Source: JANMEX01 sp031422915
GTDB lineage: Bacteria > Pseudomonadota > Alphaproteobacteria > Rhizobiales > Rhizobiaceae
Direction: 5' to 3'
Assembly: GCA_031422915.1 (NCBI GenBank)
Contig: JANPEK010000119.1
Coordinates: forward strand, 1 to 64,000
Length of the DNA: 64,000 nucleotides
The notes beneath the pieces are model-generated. The model searched no databases. It was given only the letters and a program-made list of their open reading frames with translations, and was not told where the DNA came from. Shown here piece by piece: positions 44,119 through 53,364 of the stretch (within the stretch, counting starts at the first letter, position 1; each line of letters starts with the position of its first letter). The translations under genes were made by a program, and so were the position numbers.

Positions 44119-45723
44119 ATGAGTCTGGTCCGGAAATTTGCAACGGTTGGCGGCTCAACGTTGATCAGCCGGTTCTTTGGCTTCGCCCGTGAAACATTGA
44201 TGGCGACGGCGCTCGGCACCGGGCCGATGGCGGATGCATTCTATGCCGCATTCCGCTTCCCCAACCTCTTCCGCCGCCTGTTTGCCGAAGGCGCGTTCAA
44301 CGCAGCATTTGTGCCGCTTTTCGCTCGCGAAATCGAAGAAGGTGGCAATGATGCAGCGAAACGATTTTCGGAAGAAGTGTTCGGCGTCCTTTTTACTGTC
44401 CTGATGTTGATCACAATCGCGATGGAACTGGCAATGCCACTGATCGTTCGTACGATCATTGCGCCGGGCTTTGATACGGCCAGCGACAAGTACGACGTCA
44501 CGGTGCGGCTGGCGGTCATCATGTTCCCATACCTGATGTGCATGTCGCTCACCGCCATGTTGTCGGGAATGCTGAACTCGCTGCACCACTTTTTCGCAGC
44601 AGCCATCGCGCCAGTGTTCCTGAATGCCACCATGATCAGCGCCTTGGCGTGGTCAATATGGTATTCGGCGGCACCCGAAGTGACGGCAGAATACTTGTCG
44701 TGGGCGGTGCTGGTGGCAGGCATTTTGCAAATGGCCGTTCTCTACGCGGGCGTGCGCCATGCGGGCATGTCAATAGGCTTCAGGCGTCCGCGCCTGACAC
44801 CAAAAGTCAAGCGGCTGCTGGTCTTGGCAGTTCCCGCAGCTGTTACTGGCGGCATCACACAGATCAACCAGTTGGTTGGCCAAATGATCGCCTCTACCAA
44901 GGACGGAGCCATTGCCTCGCTGCAATTTGCCGACCGGATTTATCAGCTGCCGCTTGGTGTTGTCGGCATAGCCATCGGCGTAGTGCTGCTGCCCGAGTTG
45001 TCGCGGGCGCTGCGCAGTGGCAGAGACGCCGAGGCCGCAAACATCCAGAACCGCTCAATGGAATTCGGCCTGTTCCTGACGTTGCCCGCCGCAGCAGCGA
45101 TCTGGGTTTTGTCTGATGAAATGATCCGCGTTGTCTATGAGCATGGTGCCTTCACATCTGCCATGACATCCAACGTTGCCTCAACGTTGGCGATCTATGG
45201 GCTGGGCTTGCCGGGTTTCGTGATGATCAAGGCGCTCAATCCGGGCTTTTTCGCCCGCGAAGACACCAAAACTCCGATGCGCTTTACCGGCATTGCGGTC
45301 GCTATCAACTGCGCGTTGGCTCTCAGCCTGTTTCCGTTCTTCACAGAGCGCGGCATCGCCACGGCAGAGGTTGTGTCCGGCTGGGTGACTGTGACGTTGC
45401 TGTTCACGACGCTCTTGAGGCGCGGCCATTGGCATTGGGAGAACGCTTTCGGCTGGCGGATCGTCCGACTGGTGATCGCAGCCACAGTCATGGCCGCCGT
45501 TGTCAACTACGCGTCAAAGCATGCCTCCCCTTGGCTTCAGCCAAATTCCTCCATCTGGGATCAGGTGACAGCGCTTTTCGGCCTGATTTTCCTATCCATG
45601 CTGGTCTATTTCACCACCGCCTTTGCCATAGGCGGCGCCAGCCTTCGAATGATAACCGGCAATCTGAAGCGCAAACCCGGTTCTTCGGCTGAAGCGCCAC
45701 CACCCCCGGATGGGCTTGAATGA
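44119..45723 (+). CDS. murJ: Lipid II flippase MurJ
   Basis: A 534-residue MVF/MOP protein with about 14 membrane helices. The N-terminal FATVGGSTLISRFFGFARETLMA and PNLFRRLFAEGAFNAAFVPLF are MurJ signatures, including the arginines and glutamates lining the cavity. It flips lipid II for peptidoglycan synthesis. The order glnD-murJ-trpS is common in Hyphomicrobiales. The C-terminus is short and Pro-rich. Confidence 0.96.
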   Translation: MSLVRKFATVGGSTLISRFFGFARETLMATALGTGPMADAFYAAFRFPNLFRRLFAEGAFNAAFVPLFAREIEEGGNDAAKRFSEEVFGVLFTVLMLITIAMELAMPLIVRTIIAPGFDTASDKYDVTVRLAVIMFPYLMCMSLTAMLSGMLNSLHHFFAAAIAPVFLNATMISALAWSIWYSAAPEVTAEYLSWAVLVAGILQMAVLYAGVRHAGMSIGFRRPRLTPKVKRLLVLAVPAAVTGGITQINQLVGQMIASTKDGAIASLQFADRIYQLPLGVVGIAIGVVLLPELSRALRSGRDAEAANIQNRSMEFGLFLTLPAAAAIWVLSDEMIRVVYEHGAFTSAMTSNVASTLAIYGLGLPGFVMIKALNPGFFAREDTKTPMRFTGIAVAINCALALSLFPFFTERGIATAEVVSGWVTVTLLFTTLLRRGHWHWENAFGWRIVRLVIAATVMAAVVNYASKHASPWLQPNSSIWDQVTALFGLIFLSMLVYFTTAFAIGGASLRMITGNLKRKPGSSAEAPPPPDGLE

Positions 45724-45786
45724 ACGGCCCAGGTCGTCCATAAGCCCCGCTCTATTTCCAGCCCTCCACCAGCTGACGGAAAAGTC

Positions 45787-46863
45787 ATGACACAGTTCAC
45801 GCCCCTCGTTTTCTCCGGCGTCCAGCCGACCGGCAACCTTCATCTTGGCAATTATCTCGGCGCGATCCGCAAATTCGTTGCCCTGCAGCAAAGTCACAAT
45901 TGCATTTATTGCGTGGTGGACCTGCACGCGATTACCCAATCTGCCGACGTTTGGGGTGGCCCCGCCGGCCTTGCCCGGTCAACGCGTGAAGTCACCGCAG
46001 CTTTTCTCGCTGCCGGCATCGACCCGGGCAAGCACATCGTCTTCAACCAGAGTCGCGTGCCGCAGCACGCCGAACTTGCGTGGATTTTCAATTGCGTCGC
46101 CCGCATGGGCTGGCTGAGCCGCATGACCCAGTTCAAGGAAAAGGCAGGAAAGGACCGCGAGAACGCCTCCGTTGGCCTCTTCGCCTATCCGGCACTCATG
46201 GCAGCAGATATCTTGGTCTATCGCGGCACCCATGTGCCGGTCGGTGACGACCAAAAGCAGCATCTTGAGCTCGCGCGCGACATTGCCCAGAAATTCAACA
46301 ATGATTTCTCGGACCGCATTGCCGAGCTTGGTCTCGGCGTGCCCATGGCGGTTGGAGACAACACGCTCAGCGGCTACTTCCCGCTGACCGAACCCATCAT
46401 CGAAGGCCCGGCGACACGCGTCATGAGCCTGCGCGACGGCCAGAAGAAAATGTCAAAATCTGACCCGTCAGATCTGTCCCGCATCAACCTGACGGACGAT
46501 GCGGACACCATTTCCAAAAAAATCCGCAAAGCCAAAACCGACATTGAGCCCTTGCCTTCGGACGAAGACGGTCTTGCCTCACGCCCGGAAGCCGACAACC
46601 TTGTTGGCATCTATGCTGCCTTGGCCGATATCAGCCGCGAACAGGTCATCCGCGACTTCGGCGGCCAGCAGTTTTCGCAATTCAAACCGGCACTCGCCGA
46701 TCTTGCTGTCGACAAGCTTGCCCCGATCGCCGCAGAAATGCGTCGCCTGATCGCCGATCCCGGCCACATCGACGCGGTGCTTAAAGACGGCGGCGAGCGT
46801 GCTGGCGTGATTGCGGAAAGCACAATGCGCGATGTGCGTGACATCCTTGGCATGCTCCGCTAA
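45787..46863 (+). CDS. trpS: Tryptophanyl-tRNA synthetase
   Basis: A 358-residue class I aminoacyl-tRNA synthetase with the HIGH-type motif HLGN at residues 19-22 (in PTGNLHLGNYLG) and the KMSKS loop (KKMSKSDPSD, about residue 219). It charges tRNA-Trp. The gene starts 63 bases after murJ; the tail ESTMRDVRDILGM is typical of the family. Confidence 0.97.
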   Translation: MTQFTPLVFSGVQPTGNLHLGNYLGAIRKFVALQQSHNCIYCVVDLHAITQSADVWGGPAGLARSTREVTAAFLAAGIDPGKHIVFNQSRVPQHAELAWIFNCVARMGWLSRMTQFKEKAGKDRENASVGLFAYPALMAADILVYRGTHVPVGDDQKQHLELARDIAQKFNNDFSDRIAELGLGVPMAVGDNTLSGYFPLTEPIIEGPATRVMSLRDGQKKMSKSDPSDLSRINLTDDADTISKKIRKAKTDIEPLPSDEDGLASRPEADNLVGIYAALADISREQVIRDFGGQQFSQFKPALADLAVDKLAPIAAEMRRLIADPGHIDAVLKDGGERAGVIAESTMRDVRDILGMLR

Positions 46864-46916
46864 CTCGAATTTGCAGGCATCTTGCCCGCGTTCGATTTGA
46901 ATGGCAGATTGATTGA

Positions 46917-47408
46917 ATGGTCTCAAAACGTCTCAGCCGCGAATCCGGGCATCGCCGCAAGTTTCTTGCTGTCATTGACGAAACGCCGGAGTGCGAAAGG
47001 GCAGTGGCCTACGCTTCGCGCCGCGTCAAATCCACTGGCGGCACACTTGTATTCCTTTTCGTCATCGAGTCTGGAGACTTCCAGCAATTCATGGGTGTCG
47101 AAAAGATCATGCGTGCCGAAGCCATGCAGCGGGCAGAAACAATTATCAGCAAACACACCCAAAAAATGCGCGATCTTTACGAAATCGAACCGGAAATCGT
47201 GATCCGCGAAGGCACTGTGACCGACGAAATTCACAAGCTGATCGAATCGGACCAGGACATTGCCATTCTGGTTCTTGGTGCTGGCGGCTCCAAAGAGGGG
47301 CCCGGACCGCTGGTACAGGCCGTCGCCGGGCGCGGCGCAGCGTTCCCGATACCGGTCACCATCGTCCCGCACACATTGAGCGACGAAGACATCGAATCCG
47401 TGGCTTGA
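46917..47408 (+). CDS. Universal stress protein, UspA family
   Basis: A 163-residue single UspA domain. After a basic N-terminus the fold starts RKFLAVIDETPECERAV; the nucleotide-loop pattern GAGGSKEGPGPL (about residue 121) resembles the G-2x-G-9x-G-S/T ATP motif but is altered. It is flanked by trpS and the NifU-like gene, an arrangement seen in rhizobia. The function is unknown beyond family membership. Confidence 0.88.
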   Translation: MVSKRLSRESGHRRKFLAVIDETPECERAVAYASRRVKSTGGTLVFLFVIESGDFQQFMGVEKIMRAEAMQRAETIISKHTQKMRDLYEIEPEIVIREGTVTDEIHKLIESDQDIAILVLGAGGSKEGPGPLVQAVAGRGAAFPIPVTIVPHTLSDEDIESVA

Positions 47409-47477
47409 AGCGACAGGCCGATAGGTCTATTTAAGGAGCATTCCAAACTGACCGCCTCGAACGGCAGGAGAGATTTA

Positions 47478-48044
47478 ATGTTCATCCAAACCGAAGCCAC
47501 GCCCAACCCGGCGACGTTGAAGTTCCTTCCGGGCAAAATCGTCATTCCGGAAGGCACCGAAGACTTCCCCAACGCCGAAAATGCCGCCGAGCGCTCGCCG
47601 CTTGCTGCCCGCCTTTTCGAAATTCCCGGCGTCTCCGGCGTCTTCTTCGGCCATGATTTTGTCACCGTCACCAAAGATGGCCCCGAATGGCAACATCTGA
47701 AGCCGGCTGTACTTGGCACAATCATGGAGCATTTCATGGCCGGGCAACCGGTCATGGCCGCCAGCGCCGTTGCCTCGCTTGGCAACACGGATGGCGAGTT
47801 CTTCGACGAGTCCGACAAGGAAATCGTCCTGACAATCAAGGAATTGCTCGAAAGCCGCGTCCGACCCGCCGTGGCGCAGGATGGCGGAGACATCACCTTC
47901 AAGGGCTTCAAGGAAGGCACGGTCTTCCTGTCCATGAAGGGCGCGTGCGCCGGATGTCCGTCCTCGACCGCCACCTTGAAGCATGGCATCCAGAACCTCC
48001 TGCGCCATTTTGTGCCCGAAGTGCAGCAGGTGGAAGCCGTCTGA
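47478..48044 (+). CDS. NifU-like Fe-S scaffold/carrier protein
   Basis: A 188-residue protein with an N-terminal Nfu_N domain (FIQTEATPNPATLKFLPG, FFGHDFVTV) and a C-terminal NifU domain whose CAGC pair, Cys157 and Cys160 in GACAGCPSSTATL, binds a 4Fe-4S cluster at a dimer interface. It resembles mitochondrial NFU1 and alphaproteobacterial NfuA-type carriers. The ATG at 47478 follows AGGAGAG. A strong bidirectional terminator lies 25 bases after the stop. Confidence 0.92.
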   Translation: MFIQTEATPNPATLKFLPGKIVIPEGTEDFPNAENAAERSPLAARLFEIPGVSGVFFGHDFVTVTKDGPEWQHLKPAVLGTIMEHFMAGQPVMAASAVASLGNTDGEFFDESDKEIVLTIKELLESRVRPAVAQDGGDITFKGFKEGTVFLSMKGACAGCPSSTATLKHGIQNLLRHFVPEVQQVEAV

Positions 48045-48069
48045 CGCCAATGCCGAGATAGGAAAAAAA

Positions 48070-48097
48070 GAGGCCGGGAAATTCCCGGCCTCTTTTA
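48070..48097. terminator. Bidirectional intrinsic terminator between nifU-like gene and flagellin
   Basis: A nine-base stem GAGGCCGGG (48070-48078) and CCCGGCCTC (48084-48092) with a five-base loop is flanked by seven A on the left and TTTT on the right. It can therefore end transcription from both the NifU-like gene (plus) and the flagellin gene (minus), whose stop is 16 bases away. Confidence 0.93.
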
Positions 48098-48113
48098 TTT
48101 CAACCGCTCAAGA

Positions 48114-49034
48114 TCAGCGGAACAGCGACAGCACCGACTGTGCGCCGGAATTGGCAATCGAAAGAGCCTGAATGCCCAGCTGTTGCTGGGTTTGCAATGC
48201 CTGAAGCCGCGTCGATTCCTTCGTCATGTCCGCATCAACAAGCGTCGAAATTCCGCTCTCGATCACATCCATCAGATTGCCGACAAAGTCTTTCTGGATC
48301 GATATCCGACTCTTGGCAGCACCAAGCGTTGACGCAGCTGTCGCCATCGACTGAATCGCCGTGTCGACGTTGGAAATCATGTTGTCAATGTCGGTGTTAT
48401 CAATACCCACCGTCGTGATGTTGAGATTGGAAACCGAAACAGTCACAGCTCCAGCACCCGTTGTTGTGAATACCGTGTCAAGAATGCCGGATTGATCGGC
48501 CGAGTCGAAAAGCTCAGTGGCAGTGATGTCGATGTCGACTGTGTTGACCGAGACCGAACCTGTCGATGAGCGGTCAAACGACGAAACAATCGACTTTGTT
48601 CCGAGGTACCCGGGCGCGGCAGAGTTAACCGAAAGCCAGTTCTCGCCAGAGAATGATGACGCCGTTGTTATGCTCTCCAACTGACCCTGAAGCTGCGTGA
48701 TCTCTTCCTGGATCTTGGCCCGGTCAACGCCCGGTTCGCGCGCCGCGACAAGCTTCGTCTTGATCGCATCAACCACGTTGATCGCAGCATTCATACCTGT
48801 ATAGGCTGTATCTACCTTTGCCGAACCAAGCCCGAGTGCATCCTGCACTGTGCCCAGCGCCTTGTTGTCAGACCGCATTGTGGTTGCAATCGACCAGTAG
48901 GCGGCGTTGTCGGAGGCATCGGCAACGCGGTAGCCCGTCGAGATGCGGTTTTGTGTGGCTTCAAGCGCCTTGTTGGTCTGCTGAAGCGTCCGGAGTGCCG
49001 TCATTGCGGCGGTGTTGGTCATGATACTGGACAT
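48114..49034 (-). CDS. Flagellin
   Basis: A 306-residue short flagellin made of the conserved N-terminal (MTNTAAMTALRTLQQTNKAL, RISTGYRVADASDNAAYWSI) and C-terminal (STRLQALQTQQQLGIQALSI, SVLSLFR) D0/D1 coiled-coil regions with a small variable middle. It is secreted and polymerises into the filament. AGGGA precedes ATG 49034. Its 182-base upstream region shows no clear sigma-28 box that I can support. A second, similar flagellin gene lies at 63217-64000 in the same orientation. Confidence 0.95.
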   Translation of the reverse strand: MSSIMTNTAAMTALRTLQQTNKALEATQNRISTGYRVADASDNAAYWSIATTMRSDNKALGTVQDALGLGSAKVDTAYTGMNAAINVVDAIKTKLVAAREPGVDRAKIQEEITQLQGQLESITTASSFSGENWLSVNSAAPGYLGTKSIVSSFDRSSTGSVSVNTVDIDITATELFDSADQSGILDTVFTTTGAGAVTVSVSNLNITTVGIDNTDIDNMISNVDTAIQSMATAASTLGAAKSRISIQKDFVGNLMDVIESGISTLVDADMTKESTRLQALQTQQQLGIQALSIANSGAQSVLSLFR

Positions 49035-49216
49035 TATGGTCCCTTTGAACTGGATACGAAGAGGGACATACCGGACTTACCGGTGCAGCAAATTGGCATC
49101 ATGCCGGTATCGAGACGATACTTCGCTGTGATCGCCAGAGTTGTATCGCGAAAAGATTTAGCTTTGATGAATCTGCCGAGATCGTGCGAGATTTGATGCG
49201 CATGGATAACACATCG

Positions 49217-49954
49217 TCAATGAACCGAGCGCACCAGGCTCCCGGCCAGCAAATGCCAGCCGTCAATCAGCACAAAGAACATGATCTTTAGTGGCAACGC
49301 AATGACGGTCGGCGGCAGCATCATCATGCCCATCGCCATGGTGACAGTCGCAACAATCAAATCGATGACAAGAAACGGCAGAATCACCAGAAAGCCGATC
49401 TCGAACCCGCGCCGCAATTCGGAAATCATGAATGCCGGAACCAGCACCTGATAGGCAATTTTGTCGCCAGCGCGAATGTCAATGCCGCGCTCTTCGGCCA
49501 GATCAACAAAAAGATCGAGATCCTTATCTCGCACATTCTCCATCATGAATCCCCGAAATGGCTCAGCAATCTTCGCAAATGCCTCCTGCTCGCTGATCTT
49601 TTTCTCAATCAAAGGCTGGACGCCTTGTGTCCACGATTTGTCGAGAACAGGCGACATCACATAGAAGGTCAGGAACAGCGAAAGGCTGATCAGGATCATG
49701 TTCGCAGGCGTGGTCTGAAGCCCGATCCCAGAGCGCAGGATCGAAACAACGATGATGAACCGGCTGAAGCACGTCACCGAAATCAGGATCCCCGGAACGA
49801 CTGCAAGAACGGTGAACAGGCTGAAAAGCTGGATAATCGCGCCGGAGGAGTTCGCGCTGTTCTCAGGAATCAGATCAAAAATGCTCGGCGTCTGCGCAAA
49901 AGATGCGTTCGTCAACACAATCAAAAACAAGATGGGAAGCACAAACCGTTTCAT
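49217..49954 (-). CDS. fliP: Flagellar export gate protein FliP
   Basis: A 245-residue export-gate subunit with a cleavable-looking signal sequence (MKRFVLPILFLIVLTNASFA) and four further hydrophobic segments. Conserved parts include CFSRFIIVVSILRSGIGLQTTP and the C-terminal MGMMMLPPTVIALPLKIMFF. Five FliP copies form the channel with FliQ and FliR. The ATG overlaps the fliL stop (ATGA). fliQ and fliR are not nearby, unlike in enteric maps. Confidence 0.97.
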   Translation of the reverse strand: MKRFVLPILFLIVLTNASFAQTPSIFDLIPENSANSSGAIIQLFSLFTVLAVVPGILISVTCFSRFIIVVSILRSGIGLQTTPANMILISLSLFLTFYVMSPVLDKSWTQGVQPLIEKKISEQEAFAKIAEPFRGFMMENVRDKDLDLFVDLAEERGIDIRAGDKIAYQVLVPAFMISELRRGFEIGFLVILPFLVIDLIVATVTMAMGMMMLPPTVIALPLKIMFFVLIDGWHLLAGSLVRSVH

Positions 49955-50511
49955 TCGAACAAAAACGTCTTGATGTAGATCGCCTCGACCTTGCCATGGC
50001 TGCGGGTGTTCGCGCGCGCCAGTAGTTCAGCTTTCAGGTCAATGAACGCGCTGGACCCGGTCAGTTCGCTCAGGCGCATTGATCGCAGAAACGCCAGCAT
50101 ATCCTGATGGATTTGCTGCGGAATCTCCGCTCCCAGTGGCTCTGATGATTTGACCACAGCCTCAAGCCGCACCCAGACATCCGCTGGCATCGCTATGTTG
50201 GTGACAATCGGGTCCAGCGGATAGACAGTGTTGGCAACTCCGCCGCCATTTGCCGCGCCCTCGCCGGTGGAGTGTCCGCCCTCGCTCTCGCCGCCGCCCT
50301 TTGCGGCCTCTCCCTCGGATTGTGCCGCATGCGCCTCACCTGCAGATGCTTCGGCCTTTTGCGGGGCTGATGCAGCAAAGAGCGGAAAATAACCCGCCAG
50401 ATATCCGCACCCCGCGCCGACCAGCGCCAGCACGACAGCCACCGCAAGCACCAGCTTCATCGGCAGTTTTTTTGCAGCTTTCTCCGGCGGGCTGGGTTCA
50501 GTTTTGGCCAT
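49951..50511 (-). CDS. fliL: Flagellar basal-body-associated protein FliL
   Basis: A 186-residue single-pass protein: membrane helix at about residues 20-41 after a basic N-terminus, a long Ala/Gly/Glu-rich linker (45-90), then the FliL domain with YPLDPIVTNIAMP and VRLEAVVKSSE, ending KVEAIYIKTFLFE. FliL encircles the stator and affects torque. It lies between flgH and fliP with coupling to the latter. Confidence 0.9.
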   Translation of the reverse strand: MAKTEPSPPEKAAKKLPMKLVLAVAVVLALVGAGCGYLAGYFPLFAASAPQKAEASAGEAHAAQSEGEAAKGGGESEGGHSTGEGAANGGGVANTVYPLDPIVTNIAMPADVWVRLEAVVKSSEPLGAEIPQQIHQDMLAFLRSMRLSELTGSSAFIDLKAELLARANTRSHGKVEAIYIKTFLFE

Positions 50512-50523
50512 GGCAAATCCCGT

Positions 50524-51237
50524 TCAGAGTGGCGACACAAGGTCAAGAAACTGCTGGCCATAGGCTGGCTGCTGCATTTCCGTGATCCGGCCCCGCCCGC
50601 CGTAAGAAAAGCGCGCCTCGGCAATCCGGTCGTAGCTGATCGTGTTGTCCGGTTGGATGTCGGACGGCCTGACGATGCCCGTAATGGTCAAAATCCGCAA
50701 TTCGGCATTCACCCGGACCTCCTGCGAGCCGCTGATCAGCAAGTTGCCGTTTGGCAGCACGCTCGTCACAACAGCCGCAATCTGCAGGTTGATTGATTCA
50801 GAGCGCGTCGTGCCGCCTGATCCGGCAAAATCCGTCGCGTTGTTCAACGACGCATCCATTTTGCCCGAACTGCCCGCACCAGCCAGATCAAACGATCCGG
50901 CCACACCAAGAGACTTTTTGCCGTTCCGGTTGCGGTTGGATTTGTTCGTCACTTGCGCATTGTCGTTGATCGAAACCTGAACCGTCAGGATTTCGCCAAG
51001 CACCGGTGGTCTCTTGCTTGCAAACAGAAACGAGGCATCGTCTGTCCAGGTTGAATGCGCATTCACGGGCGCGCTCAATCCAGCTGCCGCCACATTCGGC
51101 GCAACGCCAATCGCATAGCTGGCATTAGGTGCGCTCATCGCGGGTTCATGCCCGATGTCCTTGATGGCTGTCTGGCAGCCGCCAACGGCCAGCAACGCGC
51201 TCATGGCAATCAGGCAGGGATATCGGCGGCCAATCAT
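50524..51237 (-). CDS. flgH: Flagellar L-ring lipoprotein FlgH
   Basis: A 237-residue outer-membrane lipoprotein. The lipobox LAVGGC gives the lipidated Cys21. The mature protein has the FlgH core SLFASKRPPVLGEILTV-like FLFASKRPPVLGEILTV, GSFD, GNLLISGSQEVRVN and GIVRPSDI. It forms the L-ring bushing of the rod. ATG 51237 overlaps the motE stop as ATGA; an 81-codon extension upstream is only a shadow of motE. Confidence 0.95.
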   Translation of the reverse strand: MIGRRYPCLIAMSALLAVGGCQTAIKDIGHEPAMSAPNASYAIGVAPNVAAAGLSAPVNAHSTWTDDASFLFASKRPPVLGEILTVQVSINDNAQVTNKSNRNRNGKKSLGVAGSFDLAGAGSSGKMDASLNNATDFAGSGGTTRSESINLQIAAVVTSVLPNGNLLISGSQEVRVNAELRILTITGIVRPSDIQPDNTISYDRIAEARFSYGGRGRITEMQQPAYGQQFLDLVSPL

Positions 51238-51815
51238 GACGGATCCTTCCGCCGTGCCGAGGCGGCCATGATCGCGGTAATGTCTGCGGCGACTTTCTCG
51301 TCCATCTCGTTCAGGATGACGCCAGCCTGGCGCGGCGCTATCGCCAGCAACAACGACGCAGCCAGGCCGGTATCGAGCTTCTCCAGCCGCGCCGCAGACG
51401 CTTCGGGCTTCATCCCGCCATAGATCTCCACCAGTTTGCCACTGGCCTGCTCGGCAAAGGCCTCGCGCCGCTGCACCCAAGCCTCAAGCTCTCGCTTCTT
51501 TGCCCGCACCTCCACCATCCGCTTGTCGGTTTCCACCAGAAGCAAGGTCAAGCGCTTTTCGATCAAATAGTACCGCTGCTCCCGAGCCTCATCGACAATG
51601 CTTTCGCAAAACAGGTCCTTGGTCTTGCCATCTTTCTGATCGAGCGTTTCGTCGCCACCGGCTGTCACCCCGTCCGGCTCAGGGGCAGCTTTCGTCGTTG
51701 CGGCTTCTGCCACGTGCGTACTCTGGGCCTTCTGTTCATTTGCAAAACCTGGCTGGGCAACGCCGCTCATCAAAGCCGCCACAACGAAAAATCCAACCAA
51801 TTCACAGCTTCTCAT
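51234..51815 (-). CDS. motE: MotE-family periplasmic chaperone of MotC
   Basis: A 193-residue protein with a signal peptide (ending QPGFANE near residue 27), an Ala/Thr/Asp-rich spacer, a coiled coil (about 85-125, KRMVEVRAKKRELEAWVQRR) and a C-terminal MgtE-N-like domain with LEKLDTGLAASLLLAIAPR and ILNEMDEKVAADI. In S. meliloti MotE folds or stabilises MotC. It sits between flgI and flgH, as in rhizobia, overlapping both as ATGA. Confidence 0.88.
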   Translation of the reverse strand: MRSCELVGFFVVAALMSGVAQPGFANEQKAQSTHVAEAATTKAAPEPDGVTAGGDETLDQKDGKTKDLFCESIVDEAREQRYYLIEKRLTLLLVETDKRMVEVRAKKRELEAWVQRREAFAEQASGKLVEIYGGMKPEASAARLEKLDTGLAASLLLAIAPRQAGVILNEMDEKVAADITAIMAASARRKDPS

Positions 51816-52909
51816 TGAGACACCAGCTCGGCTTGCAGCGCCCCGGCGCTCTTGATCGCCTGCAGGATGGCAATCGTGTCAGAGGGCTTTGCCCCCATCC
51901 GGTTTAGCCCGTCCACCAACGTCTGCAAGTCAACGCCCTCGATCAGCGACAACGCGCTGTCACCTGGCAGAGCCTCGATAATTGTCGCTGGCTGTGTGGT
52001 GGTTTGTCCTTGCGAAAACGCTTCCGGCTGCGACACAGTCGGTAGTTCCGAAACGCGCACAGTCAACGCCCCGTGCGACACCGCCACCGCAGACACCTTA
52101 ACCTCGCTGCCGATGACAATCGTGCCAGTGCGCTCGTCAACCAGCACGCGGGCAGGGGCCTCGGTCTCCACACTGAGCCGCTCCAATTGGGAAATGAAGC
52201 GTGTGGAGGTTACCTTCTGGGGCTTTTTGACAATAACTGATCTTGCGTCCACCTCGGATGCGAGTGCCGCTCCATAAGTTTCCTTCGTGAAGGCATTGAT
52301 CGAGTCAACAACCGCCACAGCCGTCGAAAAATCCGGATTGTGCAAAAGAAAAGTGAACTCCTTCTGGTCTTCACTCATCTGCCGCACTTCGCGCTCGACA
52401 ATGGCGCCATTCGGCACACGGCCAGAGGTCGGCACCCCTTGCGAAATCTTCTCGGCCTGCCCGCTGGCCTGAAAGCCTGAAACAATCAGCCCACCCTGCG
52501 CCACCGCGTAGATCTTGTTGTTGGCCGCGCGCAGCGGCGTTTCCACCAGCGTCCCGCCAGCCAGCGTCGTCGCATCGCCAAGCGATGCCACGTTGATGTC
52601 GATCCGCGATCCGGATTTCGCAAATGGCGGAAGATTGGCGGTAACAATAACCGCCGCAACATTGCGCGTCCGTGGCCGCCCGTTGGTCGATGCAATGCCC
52701 AAATTTTCAAGCATCGCCCGGATTGACTGCTCAGTGAACGGCGAGTTGCGCAGGCTGTCGCCGGTTCCTTGCAGCCCAATCACCAGCCCATAGCCGATCA
52801 GCTGATTGTCCCTCGAATTCTGGACAAAAGCGATATCCTTGATCCGCGAACCCGCAAACGACGGCATCGTCAGCCAAATGATGGTCAGCACAGTCAGCGC
52901 AATCTTCAT
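51812..52909 (-). CDS. flgI: Flagellar P-ring protein FlgI
   Basis: A 365-residue periplasmic protein with a signal peptide (MKIALTVLTIIWLTMPSFAG) and the FlgI core SRIKDIAFVQNSRDNQLIGY, VIGLQGTGDSL, GGTLVETPL and the C-terminal GVDLQTLVDGLNRMGAKPSD. It forms the P-ring around the rod in the peptidoglycan layer. It is coupled to flgA upstream and motE downstream by four-base overlaps. Confidence 0.97.
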   Translation of the reverse strand: MKIALTVLTIIWLTMPSFAGSRIKDIAFVQNSRDNQLIGYGLVIGLQGTGDSLRNSPFTEQSIRAMLENLGIASTNGRPRTRNVAAVIVTANLPPFAKSGSRIDINVASLGDATTLAGGTLVETPLRAANNKIYAVAQGGLIVSGFQASGQAEKISQGVPTSGRVPNGAIVEREVRQMSEDQKEFTFLLHNPDFSTAVAVVDSINAFTKETYGAALASEVDARSVIVKKPQKVTSTRFISQLERLSVETEAPARVLVDERTGTIVIGSEVKVSAVAVSHGALTVRVSELPTVSQPEAFSQGQTTTQPATIIEALPGDSALSLIEGVDLQTLVDGLNRMGAKPSDTIAILQAIKSAGALQAELVSQ

Positions 52910-53364
52910 GACGGGTCCACGAGGATCGACCCGTCCTGCCCGACCCTTCCGGTGACAACCGCCCCATTGGCCTTGTTTCGCACAGCGACCATGTCACCGA
53001 TGTTTGCATCCGCCAGTGTCTCGCCCCGCATCGATATCGACAGCGCACCGTGGCGCAATATCACCGAAACCTGCTGGCCGGATTTGATCATTGCAGGCTT
53101 GCGCAACAGCTCCGGATAAATCAGCCGGTCCGGCAATATGGTCTTGACCGCAATCATGCCGACCAGCGCGTTGGAATCGCGAATAAAACCCGGCACGCAA
53201 TGCGCACAGTTGGTCGCATCAATCATCGCCACTTTTGCAGCGTCAATTTGCTGACCCGGATAGATCGCGCTGCGAACAACCGCGGCAGTCTCGCCCGCCA
53301 TGCAAGCGCACGCGAATAAAGACAAGACCATGGCCGACAAGACCGTTGTCCGCATTGGAGACAT
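52906..53364 (-). CDS. flgA: Flagellar P-ring assembly chaperone FlgA
   Basis: A 152-residue protein with a signal peptide (cysteine-containing, ending ACMAGE near residue 24) and a SAF domain with AIYPGQQIDAAKV near the start and VAVRNKANGAVVTGRVGQDG at the end, as in FlgA. It helps FlgI polymerise. The ATG at 53364 overlaps the flgG stop as TGATG. The CxxC of NCAHCVPGF is a noteworthy pair in the periplasm. The protein is shorter than enteric FlgA, as usual in alphaproteobacteria. Confidence 0.9.
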   Translation of the reverse strand: MSPMRTTVLSAMVLSLFACACMAGETAAVVRSAIYPGQQIDAAKVAMIDATNCAHCVPGFIRDSNALVGMIAVKTILPDRLIYPELLRKPAMIKSGQQVSVILRHGALSISMRGETLADANIGDMVAVRNKANGAVVTGRVGQDGSILVDPS